64,000 nt of DNA from JAHJKV01 sp963678135 (GCA_963678135.1 OY782667.1:1240001-1304000), one strand, 5' to 3'; counted from the stretch's first letter, positions 18,205 through 27,506 are shown. Notes: generated by a model from the letters alone, not told the origin. Numbers and translations are program-made.

Positions 18205-18828
18205 TCAAATTCGCATATCTATTCCAACAAGTTTTCCGCCACCTTGCCCATGCACTAAGAGACTGCCTCCGTTAAAAAAGTTTGCGCTATTGGCGTTCAC
18301 CCAGCGCGTAATTGATGCAAGGGACTGTTCTGTGTTCATAACTTCTGCAGGGAATGTTTTTTGAGCCAGTTCCGTCACTTTGCTTAAGGCCAAAGCCTCT
18401 GAAAACTTTTGGCGTGCTGTGGTATTGGAGGCAAAATATTTATCCACTGCTGTTTTATTGGGATGCGTGGCACCAAGTTTTAAGGTTTCTGTAGTTGCAT
18501 CATAAGATAAGATTATGTCCTGCGTTGTATCTATTTCAGCTTCTGCAATCTCTGTGGAAAGGTTGAGCTTAAAATCTTGGAGTACTTGATCCCTATGGGC
18601 AATAATTTGTTCAAAACTTAAAGAACTTTCACTACCAGAAATTTGAGACAAGAGAGACAGCATGTCTTCACTGCTGTATGCTTTGGAAGAGCTTTGTGAA
18701 ACATCGGAGGCCTCTTCTGCATTTACTTGCTTTGTACCCTCAAGGGGCAAAGATGCTGCTGCATTGTTTGAAAAAAGGGTGCTGTATTCATGTGAATATC
18801 GTGTATAGCCAATAGCTTGTGGTGTCAC
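18205..18828 (-). CDS. Protein of unknown function, 207 residues
   Basis: I do not recognise a family. The protein is soluble-looking, with no signal peptide or membrane segment. The N-terminal 60 residues are Ser/Ala/Gln rich and probably disordered, the middle is acidic and helical (about 70-110), and the C-terminus ends in a Gly-rich stretch HGQGGGKLVGIDMRI. Codon use resembles the neighbours. It is a single-gene unit, convergent with ppaC and sharing its terminator. The start is the ATG at 18828, which is not preceded by a clear ribosome-binding site. Confidence 0.7.
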   Translation of the reverse strand: MTPQAIGYTRYSHEYSTLFSNNAAASLPLEGTKQVNAEEASDVSQSSSKAYSSEDMLSLLSQISGSESSLSFEQIIAHRDQVLQDFKLNLSTEIAEAEIDTTQDIILSYDATTETLKLGATHPNKTAVDKYFASNTTARQKFSEALALSKVTELAQKTFPAEVMNTEQSLASITRWVNANSANFFNGGSLLVHGQGGGKLVGIDMRI

Positions 18829-19043
18829 AGTGCCCTCCGGTGCATTGTCAAAATACTGTCGAATAATTGCTACTTGAGTTTATTTTGCAAGGGCCGTGCC
18901 CTGTGCTGTATTTTGCTTCAACTCAATGGTCTTTGACTTTTTGTAGCATTTTTTCATTCTTTTTGTATTATTCTCCTGATTAAGGCCTTGCTAATGCTTG
19001 CATTCTGGTCTATGTGTGCCAACTTGAATGTATGTAACTCACA

Positions 19044-19105
19044 CGTTTCGCGCCAACATAACTGGGTGCATCCTGATGGCAGGGTGTGCATCTATGACCG
19101 AAACG
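19044..19105 (+). promoter_or_regulatory. Possible structured leader of rpsB
   Basis: CGTTTCG at 19044-19050 can pair with CGAAACG at 19099-19105, just before the rpsB Shine-Dalgarno (about 19119). The enclosed loop contains the near-repeat GGGTGCATC / GGGTGTGCATC. S2 is known to repress its own operon in other bacteria; a similar role for this structure is inference. Confidence 0.3.
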
Positions 19106-19127
19106 GAGGAAAAACCCAGGAGGAATC

Positions 19128-20042
19128 GTGGCTCACGCTACTATGAAACAAATGCTGGAGACCGGTGTTCATTTCGGTCATCAGACCCGCCGTTGGAATC
19201 CCAAAATGCGTCCTTATATTTTTGGTGCGCGTAACGGTATTCATATCATTGATCTACAACAGACCGTTCCAATGTTTGCTATTGCCCATGATGTTATCAG
19301 TAAGATTGTGGCAGAGGGTGGCAAGGTATTGTTTGTAGGCACGAAACGACAAGCACAAGAAGCAGTAAGAACTGAAGCTGAACGCGCTGGCATGTACTAT
19401 GTAACTCATCGTTGGATGGGTGGTATGTTGACAAATTTTCAAACAATTAAAAAGTCCATTGATCGCTTAAAATTGTTGGAAAATATGTTTGAAGACGGTT
19501 CTATTTCTAAATTTCCTAAAAAGGAAGTTGTTGGAATGAGCCGTGATGTGAAAAAACTTAATGATGCCCTTGGTGGTATTAAAGATATGACCGAGCCACC
19601 AGCTGTAGCTTTTATCATTGACCCTAAACGCGAGCATATTGCGGTTGCAGAATGTCGTAAGTTGGGGATTCCTATTGTGGCCGTGGTTGATACAAATTGT
19701 GATCCTGATGTTGTTGATTACATTATTCCGGGTAATGATGATGCTATCCGGGCAATTAAACTTTTTGCACAACATATTGCAGACGCCAGTTTAGAAGGCA
19801 TGGAAATGCGTAAAGAACGCGAAGCAGCCAGAATTGAGCAAGAAAAAGCTGAACGCGCTGCTGAAGCTGCAGCCAAGGCAGCAGAGAAAAAAGCAGCAGC
19901 TAAGAAGGAAGCAAAACCTGCTCCTGCACCTAAGGTTGCTAAAAAAGAGAAAACTCAAGCTGCCAAAAAAACTGAAACAGCTGAAGCTGCTCCAAAAGTA
20001 GCCGTAGAGGCGAACGCCACAGAGAACAAAAACGAAAAATAA
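19128..20042 (+). CDS. rpsB: 30S ribosomal protein S2 with long charged C-terminal tail
   Basis: S2 sits on the back of the 30S subunit and is needed for S1 binding. The core (MKQMLETGVHFGHQTRRWNP at the N-terminus, then TNFQTIKKSI and IDPKREHIAVAECRKLGIP) is canonical to about residue 235. The last 70 residues are an Ala/Lys/Glu-rich low-complexity tail not found in E. coli S2. Translation starts at GTG 19128 after AGGAGGAAT. It is followed by tsf with a 23 bp gap, the universal rpsB-tsf pair. Confidence 0.96.
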   Translation: MAHATMKQMLETGVHFGHQTRRWNPKMRPYIFGARNGIHIIDLQQTVPMFAIAHDVISKIVAEGGKVLFVGTKRQAQEAVRTEAERAGMYYVTHRWMGGMLTNFQTIKKSIDRLKLLENMFEDGSISKFPKKEVVGMSRDVKKLNDALGGIKDMTEPPAVAFIIDPKREHIAVAECRKLGIPIVAVVDTNCDPDVVDYIIPGNDDAIRAIKLFAQHIADASLEGMEMRKEREAARIEQEKAERAAEAAAKAAEKKAAAKKEAKPAPAPKVAKKEKTQAAKKTETAEAAPKVAVEANATENKNEK

Positions 20043-20065
20043 TTTTTGATAAGGAGATATAGACA

Positions 20066-20881
20066 ATGTCCATTTCCGCTGCACAAGTGAAGGCTTTGCG
20101 TGAAAAAACTGGCGCAGGCATGATGGATTGTAAAAAAGTTTTGGTAGAAGCTGCCGGTGATGAAGAAAAAGCCATTACTTTATTGCGTGAACGTGGCATG
20201 GCTAAAGCTGAAAAAAAAGCTGGGCGTGCTACGAGTGAAGGCACCATCGGAATGAAAATAGAGGGTGGCACTGGAGTTTTAGTTGAGCTGCAATGCGAAA
20301 CTGATTTTGCTGCTAAAAATGAGGAGTTTTCTTCATTTGCAAACAATCTTGCTGAAAAAATATTTGCCGGTGGGTACCAACAAGCTGAAGATATTCCTGA
20401 AGAATTAAAAGACCTCACAGACTTGGTGACCAAAATTGGTGAAAACATGGGCGTTGGTCGTATAGCGCGCATTACTGTAGAATCCGGTCTTGTGGGAGCC
20501 TATGTGCATTCTAATGGGAAAATCGGCGTACTTGTAGGCTTAAGCGGTGCGACTGAACAAGATGCAGCGCTTGCAAAAGATATTGCCATGCAAATTGCAG
20601 CAACTAATCCACTCTGCATTCAGCCGGATCAAATTCCAGCGGAGTTGAAAGAAAAAGAAATGGCTATTTATAAAAAGCAAGCCATGGATGAAGGAAAGCC
20701 TGAGGAAATTGCTGAGAAGATTATCCTTGGACGTATTAATAAATATTATAAAGAAGTCTGCCTTTTAGAACAGCCATTTATCAAGGAAGATAAAAAGGCA
20801 GTCAAAGATCTTTTGAAAGGAACGAATATTTCTATTGCTGAATTTGTTCGTCTTGCCCTTGGCGAAGATGAAAAAGAGTAA
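20066..20881 (+). CDS. tsf: Elongation factor Ts
   Basis: Nucleotide exchange factor for EF-Tu. The N-terminal UBA-like helix bundle VKALREKTGAGMMDCKKVL and the EF-Tu-contacting LQCETDFAAKN are exact family motifs. Length 271. RBS AAGGAG. It is cotranscribed with rpsB and ends at a hairpin terminator at 20955-20982. Confidence 0.97.
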   Translation: MSISAAQVKALREKTGAGMMDCKKVLVEAAGDEEKAITLLRERGMAKAEKKAGRATSEGTIGMKIEGGTGVLVELQCETDFAAKNEEFSSFANNLAEKIFAGGYQQAEDIPEELKDLTDLVTKIGENMGVGRIARITVESGLVGAYVHSNGKIGVLVGLSGATEQDAALAKDIAMQIAATNPLCIQPDQIPAELKEKEMAIYKKQAMDEGKPEEIAEKIILGRINKYYKEVCLLEQPFIKEDKKAVKDLLKGTNISIAEFVRLALGEDEKE

Positions 20882-20954
20882 AGATGAAAAAATAGTTTAG
20901 TTTTGAACTAAGCAAGTCTTGAAACACAGCAGTGTTTCAGAAATAGTATACATT

Positions 20955-20982
20955 AAAACGGGTTTCATAAACCCGTTTTTTT
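20955..20982 (+). terminator. Intrinsic terminator after tsf
   Basis: AAAACGGGTTT (20955-20965), three-base loop, AAACCCG then seven T residues (to 20982). Confidence 0.9.
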
Positions 20983-21117
20983 ATTGAATGGCGAGAACCC
21001 CTTTGAATCACTCTTTGGACAAGCTAAAATAGAACGAGTTCTTTGTTCTGGCTTGCTATTAGGCGGGATGTTGATTATCTCGTGCATTACATATGATGTT
21101 GCAAGGAGGCTGTAGAG

Positions 21118-21828
21118 ATGAAATATTCCCGGGTACTCATCAAACTGAGCGGAGAAGCACTGGCAGGAGAGCAACAGTTTGGAATTGAGCCTGCTGCTAT
21201 TGGTAAGTTTTGTAAGGAAATTGCCGAAGTCGCAAGCAGTGGACTCCAAGTTGCCTTGGTTATTGGGGGGGGGAATATTTTTCGAGGTATGGCAGCCTCT
21301 GCCAAGGGTATGGATCGTGCTCAAGCTGATTATATGGGTATGTTGGCAACGGTTATGAACGCGCTTGCTGTCCAAGAATCTTTGGAAAAAATTGGCTGTC
21401 AAACGCGAGTGATGACTGCTTTTGGGATGCAGGAAGTTGCGGAGCCGTATATCAGGCGTAGGGCTATTCGCCATTTGGAAAAAGGGCGTGTTGTTATTTG
21501 TGCTGCTGGAACAGGAAATCCGTATTTTACTACGGATACTGCTGCTGCCTTGAGAGCGATGGAGCTTCATACTGAAGCAATTTTTAAGGCCACAAAAGTT
21601 GATGGCGTTTACGATAAAGATCCTATGCTTCATGCGGACGCTGTACGCTACCAACGTGTGAGCTACGATGAAGTTTTACAAAAACGCTTGAGTGTAATGG
21701 ATTCAACAGCTATTTCTATGGCTCGTGATAATAATTTGCCAATTATTGTGTTTAATTTGTTTCATGAAGGTAATATTGGACGGGTTTTAAGCGGCAAAGA
21801 AATAGGAACTATTGTAGAAGGAGGCTAA
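21118..21828 (+). CDS. pyrH: Uridylate kinase
   Basis: PyrH phosphorylates UMP to UDP; bacterial forms are hexameric members of the amino acid kinase fold. The N-terminal RVLIKLSGEALAG, VIGGGNIFRG and the C-terminal VFNLFHEGNIGRVLSG are characteristic. Length is 236. AAGGAGGC precedes the ATG. It is separated from tsf by a terminator and is followed five bases later by frr. Confidence 0.97.
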   Translation: MKYSRVLIKLSGEALAGEQQFGIEPAAIGKFCKEIAEVASSGLQVALVIGGGNIFRGMAASAKGMDRAQADYMGMLATVMNALAVQESLEKIGCQTRVMTAFGMQEVAEPYIRRRAIRHLEKGRVVICAAGTGNPYFTTDTAAALRAMELHTEAIFKATKVDGVYDKDPMLHADAVRYQRVSYDEVLQKRLSVMDSTAISMARDNNLPIIVFNLFHEGNIGRVLSGKEIGTIVEGG

Positions 21829-21833
21829 GCGAG

Positions 21834-22388
21834 ATGAAAGCTGTTATCAAAGATGGAACAAAACGTATGGATGGTGCGCTTTCCAATTTGGAGCATGAAT
21901 TTGGTAAGCTCCGTACCGGCAGGGCTTCTACTTCGCTCGTGGATGATTTGGAAGTTGATTATTATGGCACAGCTACTCCGCTAAGCCAAATTGCTTCTGT
22001 TTCTATACCTGATTCACGCACGATTGCTATCCAACCGTGGGATAAAGGCGCTTTTGGCGCAATAGAAAAAGCTATTCAAAATTCAGACTTAGGCCTTAAC
22101 CCTGTGAATGACGGAAAAATTATCCGTATTTCCATACCGCCTTTGACCGAAGAAAGGCGTAAAGATTTAGTGAAGATTGCTAAAAAATATACCGAAGAAG
22201 CCAAGATTGCCGTCCGTAATATTCGTAGAGACATGAATGAAACTTTGAAGAAAATGCAAAAAGAGAAGGAAATCACTGAAGATGAACAGCACAAGGCTCA
22301 GGATGATGTTCAGAAGCTGACCGATGAATATGTTAAAAAAACAGATGAAGCTTTGGCCTTAAAAGAAAAAGAAATTCTTGAGATTTAG
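21834..22388 (+). CDS. frr: Ribosome recycling factor
   Basis: Frr with EF-G splits post-termination ribosomes. The 184-residue sequence has the diagnostic EFGKLRTGRAS near residue 20, LSQIASVSIPDSRTI, and the PPLTEERRKDLVKIAKKYTE region. It is coupled to pyrH (5 bp gap). Confidence 0.97.
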   Translation: MKAVIKDGTKRMDGALSNLEHEFGKLRTGRASTSLVDDLEVDYYGTATPLSQIASVSIPDSRTIAIQPWDKGAFGAIEKAIQNSDLGLNPVNDGKIIRISIPPLTEERRKDLVKIAKKYTEEAKIAVRNIRRDMNETLKKMQKEKEITEDEQHKAQDDVQKLTDEYVKKTDEALALKEKEILEI

Positions 22389-22399
22389 CATGATAAACT

Positions 22400-22424
22400 A
22401 CTGCTTTTGAAAAGGGCAGTTTTT
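22400..22424 (+). terminator. Intrinsic terminator or attenuator between frr and uppS
   Basis: ACTGCTTTT pairs with AAAAGGGCAGT (two G-T pairs), ending in a run of five T. It lies only 15 bp before uppS, so it may limit rather than stop read-through. Confidence 0.6.
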
Positions 22425-22438
22425 ACACCTAAAAATAC

Positions 22439-23167
22439 ATGTCAGAAGCAATACATCTTCCAAAGCACATAGCCATTGTCATGGATGGTAACGGACGCTG
22501 GGCAGAGGCTCAAGGGCTTCGTCGCTTTGAGGGGCATCGTGCTGGCACAGATGCAGCCTTAGATATTGTGGCGCATTGTCGTAAACTTGGGATAGCACAC
22601 CTTACGCTGTATACTTTTTCCACAGAAAATTGGAAACGACCAGAAGCAGAAAAAAAAGTAATTTTTGACTTGTTAATCACTTCACTAACTCGAGAATTAT
22701 CGCGTTTGCTGGAAAACGATATTCAAATTCGAGTGCTGGGTGATGTGCAGCCCTTTCCTCATACGGTCAAACAAGTTTTGAAAATGGTACAAGCAAAAAC
22801 AAAAAAATGCTCAAGCATGATTCTTAACTTGGCGCTTAATTATGGAGGGCGTGATGAAATAGTTCATGCCATTCGGAGTATTTGTAAGCAAAAGATAGCT
22901 CCTGAAGATATTAGTGCAGAAACTGTGGCCCACGAGTTGTATACAGCTGGGCAGCCAGATCCGGATCTTGTCATTCGTACTTCCGGTGAACTGCGTTTGT
23001 CTAATTATTTGCTCTGGCAGTCTGCCTATGCTGAATTATATTTTACCCAAACGCTCTGGCCAGATTTTAGCACGCGAGAACTGGATAAGGCTTTGGCTTC
23101 GTATGCAGAACGGCAACGCAGATTTGGTAAGACAGGTGCTCAAATAAAGGGTGAAGCAATTGCTTGA
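22439..23167 (+). CDS. uppS: Undecaprenyl diphosphate synthase (cis-prenyltransferase)
   Basis: UppS builds the C55 lipid carrier for peptidoglycan and LPS from IPP and FPP. IAIVMDGNGRWAE (catalytic Asp at residue 16), FEGHRAG, TLYTFSTENWKRP and the C-terminal DLVIRTSGELRLSNYLLWQSAYAE-type block are all present. Length 242. In relatives cdsA follows directly; here the next gene is on the opposite strand. Confidence 0.96.
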   Translation: MSEAIHLPKHIAIVMDGNGRWAEAQGLRRFEGHRAGTDAALDIVAHCRKLGIAHLTLYTFSTENWKRPEAEKKVIFDLLITSLTRELSRLLENDIQIRVLGDVQPFPHTVKQVLKMVQAKTKKCSSMILNLALNYGGRDEIVHAIRSICKQKIAPEDISAETVAHELYTAGQPDPDLVIRTSGELRLSNYLLWQSAYAELYFTQTLWPDFSTRELDKALASYAERQRRFGKTGAQIKGEAIA

Positions 23168-23202
23168 GCAAAGACAGAAAGCTTGTAGGCGCGTGCTTTG
23201 AG

Positions 23203-24888
23203 CTAATCTTTCAAAGATTCCGGCCCAAATGTTTCCAGCATATATTTTTCATGCAGACCAGAGCTAATAAAGAGCTGAAGCACATCGGAATCAATATGAT
23301 TGTCTTTTTCCATAAAACCTAGAATTTTAACCGCTTGCGGAAGCCCCATAGGTTTTTTGTATGGTCTGTCACGCGCGGTCAGGGCTTCAAAAATATCTGC
23401 AACAGCTAAAATTCTTGCCTGCAAAGAAAGATCATCTTTGGTCAAGCCTTCCGGATAGCCCGTACCATCCAATTTTTCGTGATGCCGTCCTGCATATTGG
23501 GGCACATTTTGTAAACGCTTGATAAAGGGTAGTTCAGACAGCATTTGGGTTGTTACCGTGGCGTGTGCTTCCATTATTTTGCGTTCTTCAAGCGTGAGAG
23601 AACCTTTGCGTACGGAAAGATTTGTCAGTTCATCTTGAGTTACATACGGAAGCTCAGTATCGTTATAAATATAGGTTTTCGCGCTTATTTCATGTAATCT
23701 TTCCAAAGCTTCGTCAGTCATGAACTCTCCTGGACTGTTGCAGGAAAGGACAAATCGAGAATCACTTTCAAATTGCTCGGCCCACTGTTCAAAATCGTGT
23801 TTTGCTGTTTGGATACTTTGTGCGTCTGCACCACTTGTACGCATTTCTATTATATGCTCAAGATGTTCACTTTTTTTCAGCTGATAGATAAGATGAAAAC
23901 GTGTCTCCAAAAGAGCGACACGATCAAAAATCGTCTCCAGTTTTGTGGATTTATTCATAACATGTTCTGGTGTAACAATTTTCCCAACGTCATGCATCCA
24001 TGCTGCGATCTTGAGTTCTTCTAATTCATCTTCGCTAAACCTAACATCAGCAAAAACTCCCTCATTCATTTCATTGATCCGTTCGGCAATACTCATAGTC
24101 ACGGTCACGACACGATTAATATGACCGGCAGTAAAAGGTGATTTTTCATCAATAGCTTTGGCGATGGATTGAATAAAGGCGTATAGAAAATTGGTAAGGT
24201 CTTCAATGAGCTGTGTATTGGTGAGCGCGACCGCGGCTTGAGAGGCAAGGGCTGCCACAGAAGACAGCTGGGTAGGATCAAAAGGTTTTACCTCATCGGT
24301 TTTTTTGTCCTTACTGTTGAGAAGCTGCAAAACACCGATGGTGTCTTCTTCGTGATTTTGAAGAGCAACAACAACCATAGAGCGTGAACGGTATCCGGTA
24401 GCTTCGTCATACTTTTTTGGGCCGGTAAAATCAAAACCTTCGGCTGTGTATACATCGTCAATATTTACAAGCCCTCCGGCATGAGCCACATGGGCTGAAA
24501 CATTGGAATGATTTGCATGACCATCTTCAATAAACAGGGGAACCGGAGGTAAAGTAATTTCAATGCCTGAAGTTCCGCCCATGCGTACATTCATGGTGTC
24601 GTTTTGCAGGATAGTAAAATCAAGGTGCGTTTGCTCGGAATTAACAATATAAAGGGTTCCGGCATCCGCGTTGGTGATACGCCTTGCTTCGTCCACAATC
24701 ATTTCAAACAAGCGGTTAATGTCTCTCTCCCCAGAGAGTGCCATTCCGATATCTATGAGATGTCTTGCTTGTTCGGCTAAACCACTTGCAAACAGGCAGG
24801 CTTCCTCGATGCTCGCAAAATTTGCTGGAGAAATGCTTTCATTTCCCTGTATGATTTCTGAGATTGGCCGTTCTGTTTGCTTACTCAC
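23203..24888 (-). CDS. GAF-HD-GYP protein, putative cyclic-di-GMP phosphodiesterase
   Basis: The 561-residue cytosolic protein has a GAF sensor domain (about residues 35-225) followed by an HD-GYP domain. The metal-binding HD is in WMHDVGKIV (about residue 300) and the second half holds RHHEKLDGTGYP (about 470-482) and ADIFEALTARDRPYK. HD-GYP enzymes hydrolyse cyclic-di-GMP. Unusually, about 115 residues separate the HD motif from the LTLEERKIMEAHA segment that usually follows within 15 residues; the insert is helical and charged. The active-site motifs are intact, so the enzyme is probably active. Single gene; signal unknown. Confidence 0.88.
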   Translation of the reverse strand: MSKQTERPISEIIQGNESISPANFASIEEACLFASGLAEQARHLIDIGMALSGERDINRLFEMIVDEARRITNADAGTLYIVNSEQTHLDFTILQNDTMNVRMGGTSGIEITLPPVPLFIEDGHANHSNVSAHVAHAGGLVNIDDVYTAEGFDFTGPKKYDEATGYRSRSMVVVALQNHEEDTIGVLQLLNSKDKKTDEVKPFDPTQLSSVAALASQAAVALTNTQLIEDLTNFLYAFIQSIAKAIDEKSPFTAGHINRVVTVTMSIAERINEMNEGVFADVRFSEDELEELKIAAWMHDVGKIVTPEHVMNKSTKLETIFDRVALLETRFHLIYQLKKSEHLEHIIEMRTSGADAQSIQTAKHDFEQWAEQFESDSRFVLSCNSPGEFMTDEALERLHEISAKTYIYNDTELPYVTQDELTNLSVRKGSLTLEERKIMEAHATVTTQMLSELPFIKRLQNVPQYAGRHHEKLDGTGYPEGLTKDDLSLQARILAVADIFEALTARDRPYKKPMGLPQAVKILGFMEKDNHIDSDVLQLFISSGLHEKYMLETFGPESLKD

Positions 24889-25040
24889 TATAAACTTTCC
24901 TGCCTAATTATACTTTTTTTGTAGAACAATTGAATTAACTTTTTTGCATTACAATGTCTATAAGCAAATGATTTTGGGGCTGTACCGATAATAAACGTAA
25001 GTTTTTACCATAAAAGTCATCACATAACCAACGCCTCAAG

Positions 25041-26690
25041 TTACATGCTGATAATCAGTGGGACGACAACTGGATCGCGCTCTAAAACTTTGCGGAAAAA
25101 TTTTCTAAGCGTTGAGCGAACGCGCTCTTTCAGTTTTTCTGTATTTCCGGGCGGTACATTTTCGTATACATCAAGGAGCAGGCATTTGGCATCTTCTAAA
25201 AGATGAGAATATTGTTGTTCAAAAACAAATCCTTTAGAGAGAATGTCTGGGCCAATGGCTATTTCTCCACTATTTTCATCAACAATGATGAGGACGATGA
25301 CTAAACCTTCGCTGGCTAAGAGGGCTCTGTCTTTAAGCACAGTACGGCCTACATCGCCAACGCCCTTACCATCGACCAATATTTTCCCTCCACCTTGCGA
25401 TTCTTCAAAGCGAATGCCGTTTTCAAGGAAAGTAACAGCAGTACCGTTTTCTATCACAAGAGCGCGTTCTGGCATCACCCCTGTATCAATGGCCAAACGT
25501 TTATGTTTGACGAGATGGCGGTATTCTCCATGCACTGGAATAAAAAATTTGGGCTGCACAGTCTCCAGCATCAAGCGTAGTTCATCACGGTAGGCATGAC
25601 CTGAAGCGTGAATATCTGTAGCTTGACCATGAATGACTTCTGCAGCACCCAAGCGATAGAGATTATCAATGACTTTGCTAATGGCTGCTTCATTACCGGG
25701 AATAACGCGAGAAGAAAGGACAACGGTATCGCCTGCATGTATGGAAAGTTGGCGGTGATCATTTTGCGCCATGCGCGAGAGTGCTGCCATTGGTTCTCCT
25801 TGACTGCCTGTTACCAACAGCACGACATGATCATCTGGCAAGGTATCAATTTCTTCCAAAGAGTAGCGCACCTCATGCGGAATACGCAGATGTCCTTGCT
25901 CGGACGCGAGCTCAATATTGCGAAGTAAAGATTTTCCAGAGATAGCGACTTTGCGTCCAAAAGCATCTGCAAGATCGAAAACTTCTTGAATACGTTGTAT
26001 ATGTGAGGAAAAGAGGGTGACAAGAACTCGTCCCTTACTTTGCCTCATGACATCTCGAAGGCTGGCTTTAATTTCTCGTTCCGTTAAAGAAAATCCGGGG
26101 CGTTCTATATTAGTGGAATCTGAAAAAAGCAGTTTTACCCCTGAGGCAGAAAATTCTCGAATACCGTCCATGTCCGTGGAAATGCCATCCATTGGATTAC
26201 GGTCTATTTTGAAATCACCAGAATGAACCATACGTCCGACAGGAGTTTCTATGCCCAAGGCAAAGCCGTCTACTATGGAATGGCAAGCAGAAAAGAAGGT
26301 AAAGCTGAAATCTTCCAGTGTAATGCGTTCCCCTGGATTTACCAGTTGCAGGAGCTTGTGTTTTGCAATTTCACGTTCTGTGAGCTTGTGTTCTACAAGC
26401 CCCAACGTGAATCGAGAACCATACACAGGGCAGTCTATAAATGGAAGGAGCCAAGGTAGAGCTCCTATATGATCTTCATGCCCGTGGGTGAGTATGATGC
26501 CTTTGAGTTTTTCTTTTTCTGCAAGAATAGGAGCAAAATCAGGAATAGCGATGTCTACGCCAAAGAGATAGTCTTCAGGGAACATAAGCCCACAATCAAT
26601 AATAACCATGGCCTGCTCGGTTTTGAGCAGCATACAATTCATTCCAATTTCGCCAAGGCCGCCTAGAGGGTGGACAGTTACTTGGCTCAT
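25041..26690 (-). CDS. rnj: Ribonuclease J (beta-CASP metallo-beta-lactamase RNase)
   Basis: RNase J has 5'-3' exonuclease and endonuclease activity in RNA decay and processing. The zinc motif HGHEDH is at residues 69-74, other ligands lie in FFSACHSIVDG and HSGDFKID, and the beta-CASP motifs follow, with the C-terminal HGEYRHL. Length (549) is usual. It overlaps the upstream plsC by four bases (ATGA), so the two are translationally coupled. Confidence 0.95.
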   Translation of the reverse strand: MSQVTVHPLGGLGEIGMNCMLLKTEQAMVIIDCGLMFPEDYLFGVDIAIPDFAPILAEKEKLKGIILTHGHEDHIGALPWLLPFIDCPVYGSRFTLGLVEHKLTEREIAKHKLLQLVNPGERITLEDFSFTFFSACHSIVDGFALGIETPVGRMVHSGDFKIDRNPMDGISTDMDGIREFSASGVKLLFSDSTNIERPGFSLTEREIKASLRDVMRQSKGRVLVTLFSSHIQRIQEVFDLADAFGRKVAISGKSLLRNIELASEQGHLRIPHEVRYSLEEIDTLPDDHVVLLVTGSQGEPMAALSRMAQNDHRQLSIHAGDTVVLSSRVIPGNEAAISKVIDNLYRLGAAEVIHGQATDIHASGHAYRDELRLMLETVQPKFFIPVHGEYRHLVKHKRLAIDTGVMPERALVIENGTAVTFLENGIRFEESQGGGKILVDGKGVGDVGRTVLKDRALLASEGLVIVLIIVDENSGEIAIGPDILSKGFVFEQQYSHLLEDAKCLLLDVYENVPPGNTEKLKERVRSTLRKFFRKVLERDPVVVPLIISM

Positions 26691-27436
26691 ATTGTTTCTC
26701 CGCGTTGGCTCCGCATTTTTTGATATTCCGTATTCATCACTTGAAAAAGGTCATTTTTGAATTCTTCTCTTTGGCGAGGGGTGTAGTTTGCGCTATTTAT
26801 AGGTGCAAGTGCCTTGATTCGAACAGTTTGTCCACTCTGTATGCGAAGTTTTCCCTTGGGCAGAACATCACCCATGCCTTCAATTATAATTGGCGCAACC
26901 GGAACCTTGCTTTTCAGTGCTAACAGCATTCCTCCAGTCTTAAACGCCTGCAGTCGTGAAAGCTCGGTTGAGCGTGTACCTTCGGGGAACATCACAGGAC
27001 AAGCACCAGCTTGGGTTATTTCTATAGCTTTGGCAATGGACTTCATGCCTTCGCGGTGATTTGAACGGTCAACAGGGATGTGTCCTGCACTGCGCATACA
27101 ATAGCCAAAAAACGGAATGTGAAACAGTGATTTTTTTGCTAAAAAGCGTAGAGGCCAACCAGCTCTACCTAGCACAAAATATAAAGCACAAATATCTAAG
27201 TTGGAGGTATGATTGACCATGAAAATATAATGCTCACCAGGAGTGAGAGCTGTAAGATCAAATTCTAAGTTAATGCTTGCAAAGCGCATGATGCCTTTGC
27301 CCCAGCGTGATCCCAGTTTTTCTCCCCAGCTTTTATTTTTGGTCAAGTAGAGCATTATATTCATCGTGAGAATATAATAAATTGTTACCGGAATAGCAGT
27401 GAGATAAAAGCATATATTGCGTAAAATATTAAACAT
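26687..27436 (-). CDS. plsC: 1-acyl-sn-glycerol-3-phosphate acyltransferase
   Basis: PlsC acylates lysophosphatidate to phosphatidate at the membrane. The catalytic HX4D is in MVNHTSNLDIC, and FPEGTRS is the glycerol-phosphate binding motif. The N-terminus has one hydrophobic segment (LTAIPVTIYYIL). I chose the ATG at 27436 (249 residues); a longer frame beginning at 27523 would run through the terminator of the upstream EF-G-like gene and adds no conserved sequence. Confidence 0.92.
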   Translation of the reverse strand: MFNILRNICFYLTAIPVTIYYILTMNIMLYLTKNKSWGEKLGSRWGKGIMRFASINLEFDLTALTPGEHYIFMVNHTSNLDICALYFVLGRAGWPLRFLAKKSLFHIPFFGYCMRSAGHIPVDRSNHREGMKSIAKAIEITQAGACPVMFPEGTRSTELSRLQAFKTGGMLLALKSKVPVAPIIIEGMGDVLPKGKLRIQSGQTVRIKALAPINSANYTPRQREEFKNDLFQVMNTEYQKMRSQRGETI

Positions 27437-27506
27437 ATTTTGCCTTTTTTTGAAAAAGATACGGCATTTATTGTCACTGGGCAAGATGGAAAATCTTTTG
27501 CTATAG

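Noticed and set aside
19028..19234. 68-codon frame overlapping the start of rpsB
   Set aside because: It reads the rpsB leader and start in another frame; no ribosome-binding site or family.
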